Shown piece after piece: positions 6,497 through 6,718 of a stretch of 6,718 nt of DNA. Origin of the DNA: an uncultured Bacteroidales bacterium (GTDB lineage Bacteria > Bacteroidota > Bacteroidia > Bacteroidales > F082). The stretch is taken from contig CALEMB010000065.1 of NCBI GenBank assembly GCA_937902805.1, forward strand, positions 1 through 6,718, in the 5' to 3' direction. Position 1 is the stretch's first letter. Each line of letters opens with the position of its first letter. Made by a program: the position numbers and the translations under genes. The notes under the pieces were generated by a model, which worked only from the letters and a program-made list of their open reading frames with translations, was not told the origin of the DNA and did no database searches.

Positions 6497-6718
6497 ATGA
6501 ACAGACTATCGATCATAACTATGCTGACGGCTTTGACACTTGGCGTGTGCGCTTGTGGCGAAAAAACATCCAAACAGTTCAAGGCCATGGAAGAGGAAGT
6601 GAAAACCATTGAAAGCCAAATCAATGCCTCAGAAGATTGCGATGATTTGCAGATGTCGAACTTCAGCATCCTAGGACTTCGCTCCGATTTGGATAACCTG
6701 ATGCAGGCCGCCAGATCG
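6497..6718 (+). CDS. Small lipoprotein, 3' end outside window
   Basis: The reading frame is open from the ATG at 6497 to the window edge, giving 74 residues with no stop, so the gene is cut by the end of the sequence. Residues 1-20 (MNRLSIITMLTALTLGVCAC) form a lipoprotein signal: an Arg-bearing start, a hydrophobic core and a lipobox ending V-C-A-C, with Cys 20 as the likely lipidated residue. The -2 Cys is unusual but allowed. The mature part begins CGEKTSKQFK and is charged and probably helical, with a second Cys at 48. I do not recognise a family. It is divergent from the receptor gene and probably envelope-located. The first ATG is preferred over the in-frame ATG at codon 9 because it supplies the charged start of the signal. 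AAAAACCAAACCC precedes it, without a Shine-Dalgarno sequence. Confidence 0.75.
   Translation, partial: MNRLSIITMLTALTLGVCACGEKTSKQFKAMEEEVKTIESQINASEDCDDLQMSNFSILGLRSDLDNLMQAARS

Noticed and set aside
6400..6669. An 89-codon minus-strand ORF at the right end
   Set aside because: It overlaps the start of the lipoprotein gene, whose signal peptide and lipobox are far better evidence for coding on the plus strand.

Overview
The window looks like chromosomal DNA from a member of the Bacteroidota, most likely the order Bacteroidales. Three signs support this. Every clear promoter candidate has the Bacteroidetes form (about TTTG, then 19-21 bp, then TAnnTTTG) rather than the E. coli form. The start codons lack Shine-Dalgarno sequences. 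The two large proteins, a multi-repeat DUF349 protein and an Oar-like TonB-dependent outer-membrane receptor, are typical of the phylum. I cannot name a genus from the sequence.

Layout. Bases 1-201 are non-coding by my reading and hold a compact inverted repeat (34-111) built from degenerate GTCTCGT-like heptads around a short spacer. Bases 202-495 are a minus-strand tRNA operon: a promoter, tRNA-Ser(GCU), a terminator-like hairpin between the genes, tRNA-Pro(UGG), and a strong intrinsic terminator. On the plus strand, a TAnnTTTG promoter near 664 drives a 662-residue DUF349 protein (729-2717) with five repeats of about 77 residues. Two tandem stem-loops (2744-2818) separate it from a convergent minus-strand gene (6154-2837) for a 1105-residue Oar-like TonB-dependent receptor. 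This has a signal peptide, a carboxypeptidase-regulatory-like domain, a plug and a barrel ending in Phe. A 342-bp divergent intergenic region follows, with promoter candidates in both directions. The window ends inside a small plus-strand lipoprotein gene (6497 to beyond 6718).

How the parts relate. The tRNA operon and the DUF349 gene are divergent and need not be linked in function. The DUF349 gene and the receptor converge on shared terminators, so each appears to be its own transcription unit. The receptor has no SusD-like lipoprotein gene downstream, so it is not a standard SusC/SusD glycan-uptake pair. The divergent lipoprotein is also an envelope protein, but a functional link to the receptor is only a guess from proximity.

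I found no convincing new defence, mobile or biosynthetic system. The least explained structures are the heptad-based inverted repeat at the left end and the hairpin with a U-tract that directly abuts the 5' end of tRNA-Pro.
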